The notes: a model not told the origin generated them from the letters alone. A stretch of 64,000 bases of DNA from JAHRAW01 sp028066695 (GCA_963457535.1 OY734803.1:62001-126000), one strand, 5' to 3'. Positions 53,947 to 62,989 are shown, counted from the stretch's first letter. Made by a program: numbers and translations.

Positions 53947-55089
53947 TCACGCCTTCTCCAACCCCCGCGCCAAATCTTCCTCAATGTCGGCCGGGTCCTC
54001 AATCCCGACCGACAGCCGCACCAATCCGTCGGTCAGGCCGCGCGCGTTGCGTTCGGCCGGCGGCACATCCACATGCGTCATGGTCGCCGGGTGCGTGATC
54101 ATGGTTTCCACCGAGCCGAGACTCTCGGCGAGTTGGCACAGTTGCAGCGCGTTCATCAGCGCCTTGCCGGCCGGAATGCCGCCTTTCAATTCAAACGACA
54201 GCATGCCGCCGAAGCCGCTCATCTCACGCGCAGCCACGGCGTGCTGCGGGTGCGACTTCAGCCCCGGATAACTCACGCGCGCGATTTTCGGATGCGCCTC
54301 CAGAAATTCCGCGATGCGCATTCCGGTGTCGGAGTGGCGGCGCATGCGCAGGTGCAGCGTCTTGATGCCGAGCAGCGTCAGCCACGCGTCAAACGGACTG
54401 TTGACCGCGCCCACGGTTTTTTGCAGGAACTTCAGCCGCTGAAACATGTCTTCGTCGTTCAGCGCGACCGCGCCGCCGATAATCTGGTTGTGGCCGCTCA
54501 GGTATTTCGTGGTGGAATGCATGACGATGTCCGCGCCGAGTTCCAGCGGCCGCAAAAAAACCGGCGTGGCAAAAGTGGAATCCACCCCGACTGGAATGCC
54601 AGCGTCGCGCGCGATCTTGCAGACCGCGCCGATGTCGGTGACTTTCAACAGCGGATTTGACGGCGTCTCCAGCCAAATCAACTTGGTCTCGTCGCGAATC
54701 GCATCGGCGACATTGCCCGGCGCGGTCGTATCCACATAAGTGAATTGCAGCCCGAAAGAGGCCAGCACCTGGTTGAAGTGCCGCGAGACGCCGCCATAGA
54801 CATCGTCCGAGCAAACGACATGGTCGCCGGCTTTCAGCAACTTCATCACCGCATCCACGGCCGACATTCCGCTGGCGAAACAAACCCCGTATTTGCCGCT
54901 TTCCAGCGCGGCGAGGTTGTTCTCCAAAATCTGCCGCGTCGGATTGGACGACCTCGTGTAATCAAACCCGAGGTCGCGCCCGACTTCCGGCAGGACATAG
55001 GTCGCGGTCTGGTAGATCGGCGGGATGATGGAGCCGGTCAGCGGATCCGGCTGCTGCCCGGCGTGGACGCATTTGGTGGCGAATTTCAT
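53947..55089 (-). CDS. metB: Cystathionine gamma-synthase / gamma-lyase-like PLP enzyme
   Basis: 380-residue Cys/Met metabolism PLP enzyme. The PLP lysine is in MHSTTKYLSGHNQIIGGAV; YTRSSNPTRQILENNLAALE and the C-terminal SLGSVETMITHPATMTH are typical. Length fits cystathionine gamma-synthase (metB) or the closely related gamma-lyase; sequence alone does not separate them firmly. ATG at 55089 removes an 88-residue extension with no similarity. Confidence 0.9.
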   Translation of the reverse strand: MKFATKCVHAGQQPDPLTGSIIPPIYQTATYVLPEVGRDLGFDYTRSSNPTRQILENNLAALESGKYGVCFASGMSAVDAVMKLLKAGDHVVCSDDVYGGVSRHFNQVLASFGLQFTYVDTTAPGNVADAIRDETKLIWLETPSNPLLKVTDIGAVCKIARDAGIPVGVDSTFATPVFLRPLELGADIVMHSTTKYLSGHNQIIGGAVALNDEDMFQRLKFLQKTVGAVNSPFDAWLTLLGIKTLHLRMRRHSDTGMRIAEFLEAHPKIARVSYPGLKSHPQHAVAAREMSGFGGMLSFELKGGIPAGKALMNALQLCQLAESLGSVETMITHPATMTHVDVPPAERNARGLTDGLVRLSVGIEDPADIEEDLARGLEKA

Positions 55090-55119
55090 GGCAGGGGAAG
55101 ACGGGAGAAATGGGCGCAA

Positions 55120-55125
55120 ATCATA
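55120..55125 (-). promoter_or_regulatory. Extended -10 box of metB
   Basis: TGCTATGAT on the minus strand is an extended -10 (TGn plus TATGAT) about 30 nt before the metB ATG. The -35 region is poor, as is common with extended -10 promoters. Confidence 0.45.
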
Positions 55126-55171
55126 GCAATTTCGCCGCCGGCGCGGGCGTAGCGCCGGATGTGGATAAGGG

Positions 55172-55177
55172 TATAAT
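55172..55177 (+). promoter_or_regulatory. -10 box of the methyltransferase operon
   Basis: TATAAT predicting a start near 55184 and a leader of about 66 nt before the methyltransferase ATG; no convincing -35. Confidence 0.4.
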
Positions 55178-55249
55178 CGCCGGGCTCGCGGGGTAGTGGT
55201 GAGCCGTTTTCGAGGATAACCAACGAGTTGAACAGAGGTTTTTTCTACA

Positions 55250-56212
55250 ATGAAGAGCAAACCAAAAGTCGTTTCTCTTTTCACCGGGTGCGGTGGGTCA
55301 GATAGCGGGCTGACGGCGCTCGGATTTGAGGTGGTGTTCGCGAATGACATCATGCCTTATGCGCGCGATCTCTATTTGGCCAATTTGTCTGAAACTGACT
55401 ACCGACTTGACTATCGGCTTGATGATGTTCGCAACATCAAATCATTCCCTGCCGCGGAATTGTTGGTGGGGTGCTATCCGTGCCAAGGTTTCAGCCAGGC
55501 GGGCGCCAGGGTGGCAAACCGCAACATCAATTACCTGTACCAAGAATTCGACAGGGCATTGCGGGCGATACGCCCCAAAGCATTCATTGTCGAAAATGTG
55601 GCGGGCATGTGTCGCTCGGATTCCGCGCGGCTTTTGAACAATCAACTTGTTCGATTTCGTTCAGCCGGATATTTTGTCAATCACCAGTTGCTGAACGCCG
55701 CCGACTTCGGGGTCGCTCAGGACCGCCGCCGCATTTTCATTGTCGGAATTCGTTCTGATTTTGGCATTCGCTATGAGTTCCCCGAACCAACTCATGGCGC
55801 CGGTCGAAAAAAACCGGTAAAAACGATCGCAGATGCGCTTGCCGGAATGCCGGAATGGCCTGAAGGCGAGTTTGTCGATGCCAAGTTTCACTGGTATTAC
55901 ATGTCGCGCAATCGGCGGCGTGGCTGGGACGAACCCAGCAGGACCATCGTCAGCAAGGCGCAACATGTGCCGATACATCCGATGAGCCCCGAGCTGCTTT
56001 ATGTGCGGCCGGATGTTTGGAAGTGGTCTTCGGACGCCCCCAAGCGCCGTTTTTCTTACCGCGAAGCCGCTCGGTTGCAGGGCTTCAAAAAAAACTTGCG
56101 CTTTCCCAACACCAAATATGGGATAATGCGAAACCGATACAAAGTCATCGGTAATGCCGTGCCGCCGCCGTTGTTTAAGGCGGTTGCAGGGGCGTTGCCG
56201 GATGTGTGGTAG
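55250..56212 (+). CDS. DNA (cytosine-5) methyltransferase
   Basis: 320 residues. Motif I is SLFTGCGGSDSGLTALGFEVVFANDI, motif IV PCQGFSQAG with the catalytic Cys 78, motif VI VENVAGM (115-117) and motif VIII QDRRRIF. Compact for the family but with all catalytic motifs, so active. Downstream are a ParB-like gene (32 nt away) and an endonuclease-like gene. Less GC-rich than metB. Target site unknown. Confidence 0.94.
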   Translation: MKSKPKVVSLFTGCGGSDSGLTALGFEVVFANDIMPYARDLYLANLSETDYRLDYRLDDVRNIKSFPAAELLVGCYPCQGFSQAGARVANRNINYLYQEFDRALRAIRPKAFIVENVAGMCRSDSARLLNNQLVRFRSAGYFVNHQLLNAADFGVAQDRRRIFIVGIRSDFGIRYEFPEPTHGAGRKKPVKTIADALAGMPEWPEGEFVDAKFHWYYMSRNRRRGWDEPSRTIVSKAQHVPIHPMSPELLYVRPDVWKWSSDAPKRRFSYREAARLQGFKKNLRFPNTKYGIMRNRYKVIGNAVPPPLFKAVAGALPDVW

Positions 56213-56244
56213 AATCCCTATCAACAGGCACAGAACCAAAAATC

Positions 56245-57390
56245 ATGTCTAAAAACCCGCAAAAACCTTTGCCTCAAGAGCCCGTGCCTCTTGCCGACTT
56301 GTTGCTTGATTCAAACAACCCGCGATTTGGTCAGCGGGACGGAAGCAACAGCGAACAAGAACAAATACTCAAACAGATCGTTTCCGCTTTCGAAGTGGAC
56401 GATATTTTGAGTTCATTGGCAGTGAACGGCTACTTTCAGTCAGAGCCGTTAATATGCCAAAAAGGCCCCGGCGGCAAATATATTGTCAAAGAGGGCAATC
56501 GTCGGCTGGCCGCTTGCCTGATCCTCGATGGTGACAAAAGGGCGGCGGGGCATGAAAAACGTGCCGCACGATTCAAGAAAATTTGGGAAGAGCATGGGGA
56601 GAAACCCATCCGTGAAATTCCGGCAATTATTTTTCCTTCAGACAAGAACAAGGAGGTTTTGTCGTACCTGGGCGTTCGACACATATCCTCGACCATGCCT
56701 TGGGATTCATATGCAAAAGCAACTTGGATTGCACGGGTCGTGAAAGAAAACAATCTCAAAGTTTCAGAAATCGCACGGATGGTCGGCGACCAGCACAAGA
56801 CAATCAGTCGAATGTTGGAAGGATATTACTTTGTCCAACAAATGATCAAAGAAGGCAAGTTTGACCTAGAGGACAGCGCCCGTAGGGGGCGTGGGAGCAT
56901 GCCGAACTTCCCATTTTCCTGGGTTTACGCAACCATCCAGCGCAAAGCGGTTCGTAAGTATTTGGGGATGGATGCGGAAGAGCCGGTTGAAGACCCGATA
57001 CCAAGAGATCGACTGGACAATGGCGGGTTCTTCTTGAAATCTCTGTTTGGCAATAAGAGCCAAGGCCGAAACTCGTCTATTAGTGACTCAAGGCAATTGG
57101 GAGACTTGGCCGAAGTGTTTGGCGACCCGGAGAAAGTCGCACTGCTGAAAGACGGGAAAAGCGTCCAGGAGATCAAAGAACTCATGCAGCCAATCAAAGA
57201 ACAATTGTCCGAAGGCCTTGTGCGCGTTAAGGAGATACAGACCATCTTGTTGTCAAGGTTGGTGCAGCGCGGCATTCCGCAAAGCGACGCTGAAATCCTG
57301 GAAAGTCCGGCAAAAGAGAATCGAAATCTGGCGGAGCACCTTCACAAAAATATAAAAGAACGTGCCGTTGGGCGCGAGGAGGAGCACTGA
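56245..57390 (+). CDS. ParB/Srx-domain protein with HTH
   Basis: 381 residues. The N-terminal ParB/sulfiredoxin-like domain has PLADLLLDSNNPRFGQRDG and the box KEGNRRLAACLIL (82-94). A helix-turn-helix follows (KVSEIARMVGDQHKTISRML, 172-191), as in ParB. The C-terminal 150 residues are helical and charged. Not next to parA, so not chromosome partitioning. Start at 56245; an upstream ATG overlaps the methyltransferase. Overlaps the next gene by one base (TGATG). Confidence 0.85.
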   Translation: MSKNPQKPLPQEPVPLADLLLDSNNPRFGQRDGSNSEQEQILKQIVSAFEVDDILSSLAVNGYFQSEPLICQKGPGGKYIVKEGNRRLAACLILDGDKRAAGHEKRAARFKKIWEEHGEKPIREIPAIIFPSDKNKEVLSYLGVRHISSTMPWDSYAKATWIARVVKENNLKVSEIARMVGDQHKTISRMLEGYYFVQQMIKEGKFDLEDSARRGRGSMPNFPFSWVYATIQRKAVRKYLGMDAEEPVEDPIPRDRLDNGGFFLKSLFGNKSQGRNSSISDSRQLGDLAEVFGDPEKVALLKDGKSVQEIKELMQPIKEQLSEGLVRVKEIQTILLSRLVQRGIPQSDAEILESPAKENRNLAEHLHKNIKERAVGREEEH

Positions 57391-58316
57391 TGCCGACAAC
57401 TTATCACCGTGCGCAAGGCCTCACTCGCGATGCGGATCAAGCAGAGCTCGAATCTATTATCAACGACTTTACGGCCGTTGATGCCGGTGCGCGCGATGAG
57501 AAAATATCAGGAGCGACGCATGACCATGAAAGCACTGATGAAATGGATTCTGCACAAATGCAAAAAGATGACTTGCGGGACGATGACTTTATCGGTGGGA
57601 TACATGAAGAACTCGCGCGTCGAGTCGACTACCTGGGCTCTGCGTATCCGTTCAGTCTGGAAAAAAACACTCTTACGTATAAAAAGCGAGAGAACAGTCT
57701 TTACGAGTTTTTGCTGCTGATATCGGTTTCAGTTAATATCACAGAACGAAACCAAGACGCGGTGCGGCTCTTTGAGCGAGTATCTAGCAAAGTGGTTGCT
57801 GCGTATTTTGGCGCGTATGCAAAGGGCTTTCACACCGGATCTCCGAGGGATAGTGGCACTACATTTAAAGAAAAAATGCAAGAAATCCAAGAAAAAACGG
57901 AGGAATTTGTTTGGGGCCCTGAGTTTGGCATGCAGTCACGTATGCCCAATGATGATGGCTTGGACTTTGTCGTCTGCATGGAAAGTGCTGACAAAAGGAA
58001 AATAGGCCAAATGTTTGTTCTTGGCCAATGTGCATGCGGAGATGATTGGAAGACAAAATACCACGATTTGGACATCGAAAAAATCAAAAAGTGGTTTCAC
58101 CCGATGACAACGATTCCGCCGGTCAGGGCGTTTTCCGCCCCACATCATGTCGTAGATGGGTTGTTAAGAGAAGCAAGCCGGTCCGCCGGGTTGTTTTTTG
58201 ATCGCGCGCGCCTCACGCGGACTGTGGCGAATGCTTGCAAAACTGTATTGGATCGGGATATATGGGAGAGTGTCACTACCCAAACAGATGAGTTGCTTGC
58301 AGATCACATGCAGTGA
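57390..58316 (+). CDS. Endonuclease-like protein (PD-(D/E)XK pattern), third gene of the methyltransferase cluster
   Basis: 308 residues. An acidic disordered N-terminus (about 1-65) precedes a helical region. The centre, DDGLDFVVCMES then VLGQCACGDDWKTKYHDL, places Asp 192 and Gln 213-x-Ala in the spacing of a PD-(D/E)XK core in which Gln replaces the acidic residue, a pattern seen in restriction endonucleases. The position after a cytosine methyltransferase supports a nuclease role. No named family recognised; a DNA-binding partner is an alternative. Confidence 0.65.
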   Translation: MPTTYHRAQGLTRDADQAELESIINDFTAVDAGARDEKISGATHDHESTDEMDSAQMQKDDLRDDDFIGGIHEELARRVDYLGSAYPFSLEKNTLTYKKRENSLYEFLLLISVSVNITERNQDAVRLFERVSSKVVAAYFGAYAKGFHTGSPRDSGTTFKEKMQEIQEKTEEFVWGPEFGMQSRMPNDDGLDFVVCMESADKRKIGQMFVLGQCACGDDWKTKYHDLDIEKIKKWFHPMTTIPPVRAFSAPHHVVDGLLREASRSAGLFFDRARLTRTVANACKTVLDRDIWESVTTQTDELLADHMQ

Positions 58317-58357
58317 GTACTTTTCATTTTCTGGTCTCTTTATTTTCCGAGAGATCT

Positions 58358-59247
58358 TCACTGCGAATGCGCAAAAGAGTCCCAGATTTTCATGATGACT
58401 CTCATGCTGCATTCAGCGCGTTCATGGACGGTGGCGAAACCACGTTCCGCGAGTTCCCGCAACACCCACTGCTCCATCTGATAGGCGAGCGCAGCGTTTT
58501 CCCAGTCTTGCGTTTTGTGAATTTTCCAAAGCGGATCATCCAGCATATGACTGAGCAATTCGCTCGGGATGTGCGTATTGATGTCGGCACAGCGTTTGGT
58601 CGTATCATGCGCCCAGCCGACTTTCCAAATATTGCTTGAGCCGAAACGCAGCAAGTAGGTCTGCGCCGGACGGTTGGGGGCGCGTTCCACCACATAGCCG
58701 CCGCGTTCGGTAAGGGGCGGGGGAGATGGGGTGAGCGGCTTAGCCTTTGATTCTGCGACTTTAAATGCCGCCGCGCCGCTTGCAGATTCCGCCGGCGCCG
58801 GCGATCCCTGGTCAAGCGGCAACTCATAGCCGCTCAACGGAATATAGGGCAGCCCGGCTGTGCCAAAGTGCATTTGCCAACTTCCGTCCCTGTAAAAGAT
58901 GTAAATTTGCTGCCTCCTTGGTGCGGCAAGTTCAGCCCATTTTTTGAATTTTTCGTATCCAAACGCATACGCGTGCGGCAAATTCTCACAGGCCAGCACC
59001 AAATATGCGTCCGTCGCATCTTCCAAAAATTTTTGTTGATGGGGAGTCAACGTATACCAATAATTTTGGTAAGGGTCGATTTCGTATTTTTTTGAGGGAA
59101 GGGCGACAAGGCGCTCATTGCGACGCTTGTAAAACAACTTTTCTGCCGCCCGCGCGCCGGCCGCATGAACTCCACACCGAGCCGATTGCCCATCGCTGCG
59201 ACGGCTCGTGCGCGCAATGCATCTATGTCAGAGGTCTCCTTCGCCAT
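58358..59247 (-). pseudogene. GIY-YIG-like (T5orf172/MUG113-type) protein with apparent frameshift
   Basis: The C-terminal 100 residues (TYLLRFGSSNIWKVGWAHDTTKRCADINTHIP) resemble the GIY-YIG-related T5orf172/MUG113 domain. The main frame runs 58358-59137 with only a TTG start, while an in-frame ATG at 59247 in another frame encodes MAKETSDIDALRARAVAAMG and RLGVEFMRPARGR, which reads naturally into AEKLFYKRRNERLVALPSKK after a -1 shift near 59150. Either the gene lost a base (giving a broken N-terminus) or the 259-residue TTG-started form is real. It lies 14 nt downstream of pit. The middle has an Ala/Pro linker. Confidence 0.6.
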
Positions 59248-59261
59248 GACGCTGATTTTCC

Positions 59262-60533
59262 TCAACCAAACATCCCCTTCAAAGTAAAGAAAAACAGCGC
59301 CGACAGCACGCCGCAGACGGGGAGGGTGACCAGCCAGGAGGCGAAGACGCCGCCGACTACGCGGAGGTCTATCGCGCCGATGCCGCGGGCGAGGCCGACG
59401 CCGATTACGCCGCCGACTACGATTTGGGTGGTGGAGACCGGCAGGCCGGTGCGCGAGGCGAGGACTACGGTGGCGGCCGCGGCGAGTTCCACGCAGAAAC
59501 CCATGGTCGGGGTGAGCATGGTGATCTTGGTGCCGATGGTGCGGATGACGCGGTAGCCCAGCGTGGCCAGGCCGAGGACGATGCCGCCGCCGCCGAGGAA
59601 CAAAATCCACAGCGGCAGCGCCGCGGTCTGGGTCATTTCGCCGCCGCTTTCCACGATGCTGAACACCGCGGCGAGGGGGCCGATGCCGTTGGCGACGTCG
59701 TTGGAGCCGTGCGCGAACGCCATGGCCGAGGCGGTGAACAGCAGCATCGGCGTGAACACTTTTTCCACCGCGGCGAAATCCGCGCTCATGTCATCGCCGC
59801 CAGACGGCGCGACGCGCACCCGCGCGATCAGCAGGCGGCCGATGAACGCGACCAGGACGCCGACCGCGAAGGCGATCGCAAAACTCTGCGGCACGCTGAG
59901 GTCCACTTTCAAATGTTTCAGCCCCTTGAACACCGTGACCAGCGTGACCACGAAGCCGACGAGGAAGACATACAGCGGCGCCCATTGTTTTGCTTTTTCA
60001 ATGGGGCGGGGCGTGTTGAGGATCAGGCGGCGAATGCTGATCATCAAAAGAAACGCGAGCATGCCGCCGACCATCGGCGAGACCACCCAACTCGCGACTA
60101 TGGTGTTGATCTTTCCCCAGTTGACCGCGCTGTAATCAATGCCGGCGACGCCGAAGCCGACGATTGCGCCGATGATGGAATGCGTGGTGGAAACCGGCCA
60201 GCCGCGCGCCGAGGCGGCCAGCAGCCAGGCGGCCGCGGCGAGCAGCGAGGCGAGCATGCCGTAGACCAAAATTTCCGGCTGCCCGATAATTTGCTGCGGG
60301 TCAATGATGCCTTTGCGGATGGTTTTGGTGACATGCCCGCCGGCGAGAAACGCGCCGGCGAATTCAAACACCGCGGCGATGCACACCGCCTGCGTCACGG
60401 TGATCGCCTTGGAGCCGACCGACGCGCCCATGGCATTCGCCGCGTCGTTGGCGCCGATGCTCCAGGTCATAAAGCAGCCGAAAGCGATGGCGATGATCAG
60501 CAGCGTCGCGCCGTGCTGGGCGATAACTTCCAT
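59262..60533 (-). CDS. pit: Inorganic phosphate transporter PiT
   Basis: 423-residue low-affinity phosphate symporter with 10-12 membrane helices and the duplicated PiT signature: GANDAANAMGASVGSKAIT near the N-terminus and GSNDVANGIGPLAAV in the second half. It follows the DUF47 gene by 36 nt, the usual pairing. Confidence 0.95.
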   Translation of the reverse strand: MEVIAQHGATLLIIAIAFGCFMTWSIGANDAANAMGASVGSKAITVTQAVCIAAVFEFAGAFLAGGHVTKTIRKGIIDPQQIIGQPEILVYGMLASLLAAAAWLLAASARGWPVSTTHSIIGAIVGFGVAGIDYSAVNWGKINTIVASWVVSPMVGGMLAFLLMISIRRLILNTPRPIEKAKQWAPLYVFLVGFVVTLVTVFKGLKHLKVDLSVPQSFAIAFAVGVLVAFIGRLLIARVRVAPSGGDDMSADFAAVEKVFTPMLLFTASAMAFAHGSNDVANGIGPLAAVFSIVESGGEMTQTAALPLWILFLGGGGIVLGLATLGYRVIRTIGTKITMLTPTMGFCVELAAAATVVLASRTGLPVSTTQIVVGGVIGVGLARGIGAIDLRVVGGVFASWLVTLPVCGVLSALFFFTLKGMFG

Positions 60534-60569
60534 TGGGTTTCTCCGGGGAAGGGGGCGTGGAAAAAAAGA

Positions 60570-61247
60570 TCAGCGCGCGACGAACAGGCGCACGCGGTCT
60601 CCGACTTTTTCGGCGTGGTCGGCGAGGTCGCCGATCCATTCAATGATGCGGTACCACATGATCACCGAGACCGGGTCCAGTTCGGATTCAATCGCAAACA
60701 GCGCGCGCGACAGGTCGCGCTCAATTTCGTCCGCTTCGTGCTCAAACAAATTGAGTTGTTCGGTCATTTCGCGGACGCGGCGCGCGCCGGCGCCGCGGAA
60801 GCCGACGCCGACCAATTCGTCCAGTTTTTGAATGATGCGCAGCGAAAACTCGCAGACGCGCACGCTGCTTTCGGCGAGCGCAATCAGCGGCTCCTCCAGT
60901 TTCGCCGGCACTTTCATGCTGCGCTCGTCCAGCAGGTCGGCGATGTTTTGCGCGGTGTCGGCGATGCTGTCCTGAAAATGCAGCACCTCCAGCAGGTCGC
61001 GGCGGGCGATGGGCATGAACAGCGTGCGCGGCAGGCGGCCGCGCAATTCGTTTTTGATTTTGTCGGCGGCGTTTTCCGCGTCGTAAATGCGGGTTTTGAT
61101 GCGCGAAAATTCGCCGGCGTTTTGGTCGCGCAGCGCGCGCAGCAGGCCGGGGACTTCGCGCGCGGATTCCACCGCGACTTGCATGTGCTGCTGGATGTCG
61201 TCCAGCGGCGAGCGCTTGAGGAGTTTGGTGAACGGACCGGAGAACAT
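60570..61247 (-). CDS. DUF47 / TIGR00153 PhoU-like phosphate regulator
   Basis: 225-residue all-helical PhoU-like protein (FTKLLKRSPLDDIQQHM, HFQDSIADTAQNIADLLDERSMKVP, EADEIERDLSRALFAIESELDPV). These proteins accompany PiT transporters and are thought to restrain phosphate uptake. The ATG at 61247 gives the family length and is preferred to an upstream start that reads through a poly-G tract. Probably heads the DUF47-pit operon. Confidence 0.9.
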   Translation of the reverse strand: MFSGPFTKLLKRSPLDDIQQHMQVAVESAREVPGLLRALRDQNAGEFSRIKTRIYDAENAADKIKNELRGRLPRTLFMPIARRDLLEVLHFQDSIADTAQNIADLLDERSMKVPAKLEEPLIALAESSVRVCEFSLRIIQKLDELVGVGFRGAGARRVREMTEQLNLFEHEADEIERDLSRALFAIESELDPVSVIMWYRIIEWIGDLADHAEKVGDRVRLFVAR

Positions 61248-61333
61248 GAGACCGGGAGTTTTCTGAGGACTTTTTTGGGGGTCGGAGGGGCGTCGGCGCG
61301 GGCGGATACTAGCGCATGAAAAAGGCATGTCAA

Positions 61334-61346
61334 GGGGGGGGGGGGG
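61334..61346. repeat. 13-base poly-G tract upstream of the DUF47-pit genes
   Basis: An uninterrupted run of 13 G on the plus strand (C on the coding strand of DUF47), 87 nt before the DUF47 start. Long G/C runs are prone to slippage; here it lies in the probable promoter region, not in a gene. Confidence 0.85.
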
Positions 61347-61395
61347 CGGCAAAAAAAATTGCCGGCGCCCATCCGCGTTTGCGTAAATCACTTAT

Positions 61396-61410
61396 TTTAC
61401 ATAATGTAAA
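61396..61410. promoter_or_regulatory. Perfect palindrome, possible operator
   Basis: TTTACATAATGTAAA, 7-base arms around one base, in an AT-rich stretch of an otherwise GC-rich gap between the CDF and DUF47 genes. Likely binds a dimeric repressor of DUF47-pit; the regulator is unknown and no classical Pho box was recognised. Confidence 0.5.
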
Positions 61411-61478
61411 TTATGCGAATAAGTAATAACGGCAAGGGGCGAAAAGTCCCGCAGAAAACGCCGGATCCCGGCGAAAAA

Positions 61479-62423
61479 TCACCGAAACCGCCGCACATTC
61501 CGCAGGTGGCCGAACTGGCTCTGCGCTTCAATGAATATTCGCGCGATTTCCGGAAACTTGCTCCTAATGATTGTTTCCAATTGCGTTATTTTTTCCTCCA
61601 CATCGGCCGAGGACATTTCGTCGGAGAAATCCAGACTCACCGTGAGCAGCACATCCTGCGGGCCGAGGTGCATGGTCAGAATCTCGTTGATGCCGATAAT
61701 CCCGCTTTCCTCGGCGAGAATGCGGCGAATGCCGATGCGCACCTCGTCGCTGGCCGCCTCCCCTATCAGCAGCCCCTTGCTCTCGTAGGCGAGCACCGCG
61801 GCGGTGCCGGCGAGGATGATGCTGATGCCGATGGAGGCGAGCGCGTCAAAGCGCGGGTCGGCGAGGTGTTCGGTCAAAAACACCCCGATAAACGCGCAAA
61901 TCAGCCCGAGCATGGCCGCGCTGTCCTCAAAAAGCACGGTGAAAACGGTCGGATCCTTGCTGGACTGCACCGCCTCAAAATAGCCCTGCGTCTTCTTTTT
62001 GTTGCGGCGAAACTCGCGAAACGCGACTATCCAGGCGAAGGCCTCAAAAATCATGGCAGTGCCCAGCACCACGTAATTGACAATCGGGTGCAGCACCGGC
62101 TTCGGCTCCAGCAGTTTGTGGATGCCCTCGTAGAGCGAAACGCCGGCGCCGATGGCGAAAATCAGGATGGCGACCACGAACGCCCAGAAATAGAGTTCCA
62201 TGCCGTAGCCGAACGGGTGGCGCTCGTCTGCGGGGCGGCTGGCGCGGTTCATGCCCCACAACAGCAGCCCCTGATTGCCGGTGTCCACCACCGAGTGCAC
62301 CGCCTCGCTCAGCATCGCCGAACTGCCGGTGATGCCGACGGCGATGAATTTGGTGATGGCGATCAGGCCGTTGCCGATCATCGCGGCCAGAACGACCCAG
62401 ACCGAGCCGGATTTTCTCTTCAT
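61479..62423 (-). CDS. Cation diffusion facilitator (CDF) transporter
   Basis: 314 residues. The N-terminal membrane domain has about six helices with the CDF pattern SSAMLSEAVHSVVDTGNQ and EDSAAMLGL (paired metal-site acidic residues). The C-terminal cytoplasmic metal-binding domain contains LTMHLGPQDVLLTVSLDFSDEMSS. Likely exports Zn2+, Fe2+ or Co2+ by proton antiport; metal not determinable from the motif. Stands alone on the minus strand. Confidence 0.93.
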   Translation of the reverse strand: MKRKSGSVWVVLAAMIGNGLIAITKFIAVGITGSSAMLSEAVHSVVDTGNQGLLLWGMNRASRPADERHPFGYGMELYFWAFVVAILIFAIGAGVSLYEGIHKLLEPKPVLHPIVNYVVLGTAMIFEAFAWIVAFREFRRNKKKTQGYFEAVQSSKDPTVFTVLFEDSAAMLGLICAFIGVFLTEHLADPRFDALASIGISIILAGTAAVLAYESKGLLIGEAASDEVRIGIRRILAEESGIIGINEILTMHLGPQDVLLTVSLDFSDEMSSADVEEKITQLETIIRSKFPEIARIFIEAQSQFGHLRNVRRFR

Positions 62424-62520
62424 CGCGCGTTCCCGCGGTTTTGGCGGGGATTTTTACGCGGTCTTTTTTTCATAAGGAACTCGCGGTTTTCCCCAAAATT
62501 TGTATTGCTTTCCATTGTTT

Positions 62521-62973
62521 TTACGAGACTTTTTTCGCGTCTTGCGGGATGGAATAGGTGCCGGTGGCGTGCGCGACCGGTTGCTCGTCGCCGAGCGCCT
62601 CGCTGCATAAAGTCGCCTCGCACACCGCCAGGCGTTTGCCGAGTTTCAGCAGGCGCGCCCGCGCGAGAATGTCGCCGGGCGGGGGTTTGCGCAAAAAGTG
62701 CATGGAAAAGTTGGTGGTCACGGCCAATTCCACCGCGCCGATATTGCCGAGAATCGCCGCGTAAAACGCCGCGTCGGCGAGCCCCATCATAATCGGTCCG
62801 GCGATGCTGCCGCCGGGACGCAAAAAATCGTCGCGGTGCACCGCGCGCATCACCGCGCCGTCAAAATCGATGGATTCGGCGCGCAACCCCATCAGCGCGG
62901 CAAACGGCAGGCGCGCATCGGCGATGCGGTTGAATTCCTGAACGGTGAGGTTGGTGTCGCGGGGCGCGGGCAT
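62521..62973 (-). CDS. PaaI-like hotdog thioesterase
   Basis: 150 residues. The hotdog signature FLRPGGSIAGPIMMGLADAAFYAAI fits the PaaI/YigI acyl-CoA thioesterase group. ATG at 62973 gives the family length; the longer upstream frame is rejected. A -10 box (TATACT) sits 16 nt upstream with no Shine-Dalgarno sequence. Substrate unknown. Confidence 0.85.
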   Translation of the reverse strand: MPAPRDTNLTVQEFNRIADARLPFAALMGLRAESIDFDGAVMRAVHRDDFLRPGGSIAGPIMMGLADAAFYAAILGNIGAVELAVTTNFSMHFLRKPPPGDILARARLLKLGKRLAVCEATLCSEALGDEQPVAHATGTYSIPQDAKKVS

Positions 62974-62989
62974 GGGCGGCTCGGGCGGG

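Noticed and set aside
56206..56244. Upstream start for the ParB-like protein
   Set aside because: It overlaps the methyltransferase end, and the ATG at 56245 begins a ParB-style N-terminus.
59130..59170. Programmed -1 frameshift in the GIY-YIG-like gene
   Set aside because: No slippery heptamer or downstream stem was found; the AAAA and TTTT runs do not fit the shift needed.
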